DNA of 9,018 bases from Candidatus Colwelliibacteriota bacterium (GTDB lineage Bacteria > Patescibacteriota > Minisyncoccia > UBA6257 > Colwellbacteraceae): contig JACWAO010000091.1 of NCBI GenBank assembly GCA_014874305.1, forward strand, positions 1 through 9,018, written 5' to 3'. The notes below the pieces were generated by a model that ran no database searches, was not told where the DNA came from, and saw nothing but the letters and a program-made list of their open reading frames with translations. The number at the start of each line of letters is the position of its first letter. Positions within the stretch are counted from its first letter, which is position 1. Below, in pieces: positions 6,329-9,018 of the stretch. Position numbers and translations under genes: made by a program.

Positions 6329-7168
6329 TTATGCGTTAATGGTGTAGACCCCCCTTTTAACCAGGACGAATCTCTTGTCCCGTATTAGTTCGTTATGAAC
6401 CGTGGCCGCCGATCTGGACGTTTTCCCGATTGAGTTCACTTCTTTAGCGATGTCTCCAAAATGCATCGGCCGTCCGGCGCGTATTAAAACCAAGTACGTT
6501 CTATCGCGTACGGTTTTAGGGTTGATGTGTAGCCAATTTCCGCTTCCCAAATCCCCGTAGGGTCCGATCATAAAGTTCTTGGAAATAGAGAGGCAGTTTA
6601 TTATGACTAGCTCGGAAATTTTGAATTGATTGGCCGCGGAGTAGAGGAAGGAGTCGAAATCCGGCTTGCGGTGGGAATGAAGTTTGCCGATTAGCTTCAA
6701 GGCGGTTTTTTCCACGGAGGAGTTATTGTGCCAGTAGGCGTGGGAATCGGCGGTTTCATATACCACGGTCGGGCCGTTTAACAGTTTGGAAAGAAACTTG
6801 ATTCTGTTTCTTAAGATAGCGTCTTTATCCCCGGATATCCCCCAGGAAGATTTTAAATCATTCGCCAAAAAATCATCGCGGCGGATACTGCCGACGCCGT
6901 TTAAATAGTCGTGCACCAGCCGCACAAAAAGACGGGCCTCCTCGTTGTCCCGTAACTCCTCGCGGGCGACCTCCATCGCTTTCGCTTCTATCTGCCTTAC
7001 CCTCTCGCGGGTTAATCCCAAGTCCCCGCCAATATCCTCGAGAGTGGACGTGTCGGATCTCTTTAAACCGTAACGTCTATTAAGGATATCCGACGACCTG
7101 TCGTCTCTGCTCCTTAAAGCCAAGCCGACCAGCCCATCAACATCCGGGAAGTTCTTGTCTATTGACAT
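6329..7168 (-). CDS. Sigma-70 region 4-like / HARE-HTH fusion transcription regulator
   Basis: The 279-residue protein begins with a sigma-70 region 4 domain. NRRYGL at 30-35 is followed by the helix-turn-helix TLEDIGGDLGLTRERVRQIE at 42-61, a near-perfect match to the part of sigma factors that binds the -35 box and contacts the RNA polymerase beta flap. Sigma regions 2 and 3 are absent, so it cannot act as a normal sigma factor. After a middle part of about 140 residues with no motif I recognise, residues 229-279 match the HARE-HTH domain (GRPMHFGDIA, TVHNELI, FVLVKRGVY). That domain is known from the delta subunit of RNA polymerase and from restriction-linked proteins. The gene is first behind its own promoter and five bases before the 429-residue membrane protein gene. 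It may regulate its own operon or act more widely on RNA polymerase. Confidence 0.85.
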   Translation of the reverse strand: MSIDKNFPDVDGLVGLALRSRDDRSSDILNRRYGLKRSDTSTLEDIGGDLGLTRERVRQIEAKAMEVAREELRDNEEARLFVRLVHDYLNGVGSIRRDDFLANDLKSSWGISGDKDAILRNRIKFLSKLLNGPTVVYETADSHAYWHNNSSVEKTALKLIGKLHSHRKPDFDSFLYSAANQFKISELVIINCLSISKNFMIGPYGDLGSGNWLHINPKTVRDRTYLVLIRAGRPMHFGDIAKEVNSIGKTSRSAATVHNELIRDKRFVLVKRGVYTINA

Positions 7169-7175
7169 AATCTGG

Positions 7176-7204
7176 AATATACACTATTTGCGGCCATAAG
7201 TCAA
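7176..7204 (-). promoter_or_regulatory. Strong sigma70-type promoter for the regulator-ATPase operon
   Basis: On the minus strand a TTGACT -35 box (7204-7199) is followed by a 17-base spacer and a TATATT -10 box (7181-7176). Each box differs from consensus at one position and the spacing is optimal. The -35 box begins directly after the secF stop codon (7205-7207). Only seven bases separate the -10 box from the ATG at 7168, so the mRNA should start at or within a base or two of the ATG. No ribosome binding site fits in that gap. Confidence 0.8.
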
Positions 7205-8110
7205 CTATTTACGGTCTTTTTCACCCTCCCTATTGCTCATAACCAGTAAGGGGCTGGCAACGAAAATAGAGGAGTAGGTTCCAGCTATGATCCCGATAAG
7301 AAGCGTCAGGGCGAAAAACTTCAGGTTGCCCGGCCCGAGGAAGTACAAGGCCAAAAGCACCAGGGCGAGGGAGAAAGAGGTGTTTATGGAGCGGTGCATT
7401 GTTTCGTTTACACTGCGGTTCACGACATCCGGAAGGTCTATTTTGCCTTTTTCCCTGCTCAGGTTTTCCCTGGTACGGTCAAACACAACGATAGTGTCGT
7501 GAACCGAAAAACCCATAATCACAAGAAGGGCGATTATAAAATTAGTATCTATGGTCAGACCAAAGAAATATCCGATGGCGGCATAAGCTCCGGCAGGTAT
7601 TATGACGTCATGGAGAAGCGTCAAAAGAGTTATAAATCCGTACTTCCACGAGCTAACCGGACGGGAGACGCGTCTAAAAGCGTAGGCGACGAATAAAGAT
7701 ATTCCGGCCAGGACGAAGATAATCGCCAGAATGGCGCGCCTGGCAAGACTGGCGGAGACGGACGGGGAAAGCGACCAGAAGTCCTGGCTTTCAACACCAG
7801 CGCCAAATTTGGTCTGCATAGCGCTCAGGTACGCGTTTCTCTGATCCTCGGTTATCTCGGGAAGAGTAATCGAGTAGTTTTTGGTAACGCTGTCGTAAGC
7901 CACTATGGGACTCGCGGCTCCGGCTTGTTCCAGGACTGTCTTGATTTGCGATGGGGTGGCGTTCGGGATTTTCACGTCCCAAACCGTTCCTCCGGCGAAA
8001 TCAACGCCCAGGCGAAACCTGAAGAAAGCAACGCTTCCCGCGCTTAAAAGCACCAGGATTAAGGCGATGGTCAGGAATATTTTTCTTCTGCCGATGATGT
8101 TTATGTTCAT
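7205..8110 (-). CDS. secF: Protein translocase subunit SecF
   Basis: SecF with SecD uses the proton gradient to pull secreted proteins through SecYEG on the outer side of the membrane. The 301 residues give the usual six membrane segments: one at about 10-30, then five between about 126 and 284. The first is followed by the GVDFAGGT motif at 35-42 and an external P4-type domain. The family motif MGFSVHDTIVVFDRTREN at 199-216 contains Asp205, matching E. coli Asp213, and HRSINTS at 239-245 contains Arg240, matching E. coli Arg247; both residues are implicated in proton use. It starts two bases after the secD stop codon, so the pair is translationally coupled. It ends in TAG, the only non-TAA stop in the window, directly abutting the promoter of the next operon. 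No terminator is seen. Confidence 0.96.
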   Translation of the reverse strand: MNINIIGRRKIFLTIALILVLLSAGSVAFFRFRLGVDFAGGTVWDVKIPNATPSQIKTVLEQAGAASPIVAYDSVTKNYSITLPEITEDQRNAYLSAMQTKFGAGVESQDFWSLSPSVSASLARRAILAIIFVLAGISLFVAYAFRRVSRPVSSWKYGFITLLTLLHDVIIPAGAYAAIGYFFGLTIDTNFIIALLVIMGFSVHDTIVVFDRTRENLSREKGKIDLPDVVNRSVNETMHRSINTSFSLALVLLALYFLGPGNLKFFALTLLIGIIAGTYSSIFVASPLLVMSNREGEKDRK

Positions 8111-8112
8111 GG

Positions 8113-9018
8113 TTATTGCTTCAAAAACACTTTAAGTATCGCCCTGGTTACGAAAATGGCCGAGAACATGCTGATTAAAACGCCTATTCCAAGCGTGAAA
8201 GCGAACCCACGGACGAATTCCGAAGTGAAAGCGTAAAGAATGAGCGAGGTGATGATGGTGCTTATATTAGAGTCGCGGATCGAGGGCCAGGCTCTTCTGA
8301 AGCCCTCTTCTATAGCCTTGCCTCTAGCGAGACCTTTTCTGATCTCTTCCTTGGTCCTTTCAAAGATAAGAATATTGGCATCCACCGCCATGCCTATGGA
8401 GAGTATGAAACCGGCAATTCCCGAAAGAGTCATGGTAAACATCGGCATGAGTTTAAACACGGAAAGGGAGAAGATTATGTAGATGACAAGAGCCAGGTCG
8501 GCGAAAAGTCCGAAAAGGCGGTAGTAGATAAGCATAAAAAGGAGAACCAATCCCGTTCCGATAAGTCCGGCATAGACTATGTTGCGCAAGGAGTCCGCGG
8601 CGGCCGAAGCGCTGACGGTTCTTTCGTTAATAAGCGTGATTGGAGCGGACAGGGCACCGGCGTTAAACCTCGAAACCAGTTCCTTGGCCACGGATTGGGT
8701 AATCCCGCTTCCCGAGATCTGCGCCTGCCCTCCGCTTATCGCCTCATTGATTACCGGACAGCTTCCGTTCGGATCGTTTGGAAAAACAAAGTTTCCGTCT
8801 ATAAAAATACAAAGGGGTTTGCCGACGTTTTCCGAGGTGAGTTTCTGGAATATAGCCGCTCCTTGAGGATTAAGCTGGAAGTCCACGATCGGCCTGTTAA
8901 ACTGGTCGAAGTTCAGGGAGGCGCTAGTCATATATCTTCCGGTTATCCCGGTCGGAATATAGGAGTAGGCGCTGGAGCTCGCGCTTGTGCTTGACGCGCT
9001 GTTGGCCTCGGCCAGACG
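8113..9018 (-). CDS. secD: Protein translocase subunit SecD, partial (start lies beyond the window)
   Basis: The C-terminal 301 codons are visible. The reading frame stays open through position 9018, and the codons above 8931 encode a Ser/Ala-rich stretch followed by IPTGITGRY, the normal SecD sequence before the P1 base. The ATG at 8931 is therefore internal. Downstream lie the P1-base motifs (RPIVDFQLNPQGAAIF and PVINEAISGG), then membrane helices including the family motif GIAGFILSIGMAVDANILIF. The Asp encoded at 8380-8382 corresponds to E. coli Asp519, essential for proton-driven function. The usual TVGPTLG motif just before the second membrane helix is here TVSASAA (about 8601-8619). A short extra loop (FPNDPNGSC) interrupts the segment before PVINEAI. 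secF follows after two bases. Confidence 0.95.
   Translation of the reverse strand, partial: RLAEANSASSTSASSSAYSYIPTGITGRYMTSASLNFDQFNRPIVDFQLNPQGAAIFQKLTSENVGKPLCIFIDGNFVFPNDPNGSCPVINEAISGGQAQISGSGITQSVAKELVSRFNAGALSAPITLINERTVSASAAADSLRNIVYAGLIGTGLVLLFMLIYYRLFGLFADLALVIYIIFSLSVFKLMPMFTMTLSGIAGFILSIGMAVDANILIFERTKEEIRKGLARGKAIEEGFRRAWPSIRDSNISTIITSLILYAFTSEFVRGFAFTLGIGVLISMFSAIFVTRAILKVFLKQ

Noticed and set aside
8113..8931. SecD starting at the ATG at 8931
   Set aside because: The frame is open through the window edge and the upstream codons encode the conserved IPTGITGRY segment of SecD, so the Met is internal and the gene is partial.
1..9018. CRISPR array, prophage, insertion sequence or rRNA
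   Set aside because: No regularly spaced direct repeats, transposase, phage gene or rRNA-like stretch was seen on either strand.

Overview
The window reads like a piece of a small bacterial genome of the Candidate Phyla Radiation (Patescibacteria), probably a Parcubacteria-type lineage. I infer this from gene content. An HerA/TraG-type ATPase is paired with a one-pass membrane protein, a sigma-region-4/HARE-HTH fusion lacks sigma region 2, EF-P has a GRG loop tip, and none of the eight visible gene starts has a clear Shine-Dalgarno site. Dispersed TCATCCTGA...GGATCT-type repeats fit as well. No rRNA or marker phylogeny is available here, so the assignment is tentative. The standard genetic code works throughout; eight of nine stop codons are TAA and secF ends in TAG.

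All nine genes lie on the minus strand and are transcribed from high to low coordinates. From right to left: (1) a partial secD running off the right edge, followed two bases later by complete secF (protein export). (2) A near-consensus promoter at 7176-7204 that begins right after the secF stop and places its -10 box seven bases from the ATG of the sigma4-HARE gene. This is followed by a 429-residue membrane protein (5-base gap) and a 495-residue P-loop ATPase (56-base gap). (3) A 145-base spacer with a dispersed repeat, then efp (EF-P), a small four-helix membrane protein and mnmA (tRNA 2-thiouridylase), all tightly packed. (4) A second promoter at 1231-1258, again with its -10 box six bases from the ATG, driving an AT-rich 312-residue multi-pass membrane protein. 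(5) A gene-free 285-base left end made of a dense series of inverted repeats and another dispersed repeat.

Functionally, the window combines membrane protein export (SecDF), a putative ATP-driven DNA- or protein-handling membrane machine (ATPase plus 429-residue partner) whose first gene encodes a possible RNA-polymerase-interacting regulator, and translation upkeep (EF-P, MnmA). The most notable observations are the two promoters that predict leaderless mRNAs, the sigma4-HARE fusion leading the ATPase operon, the ATPase/partner pair that looks like a two-gene version of a larger TraG/TraD-like protein, and the repeat-rich left end beside a gene of different base composition.
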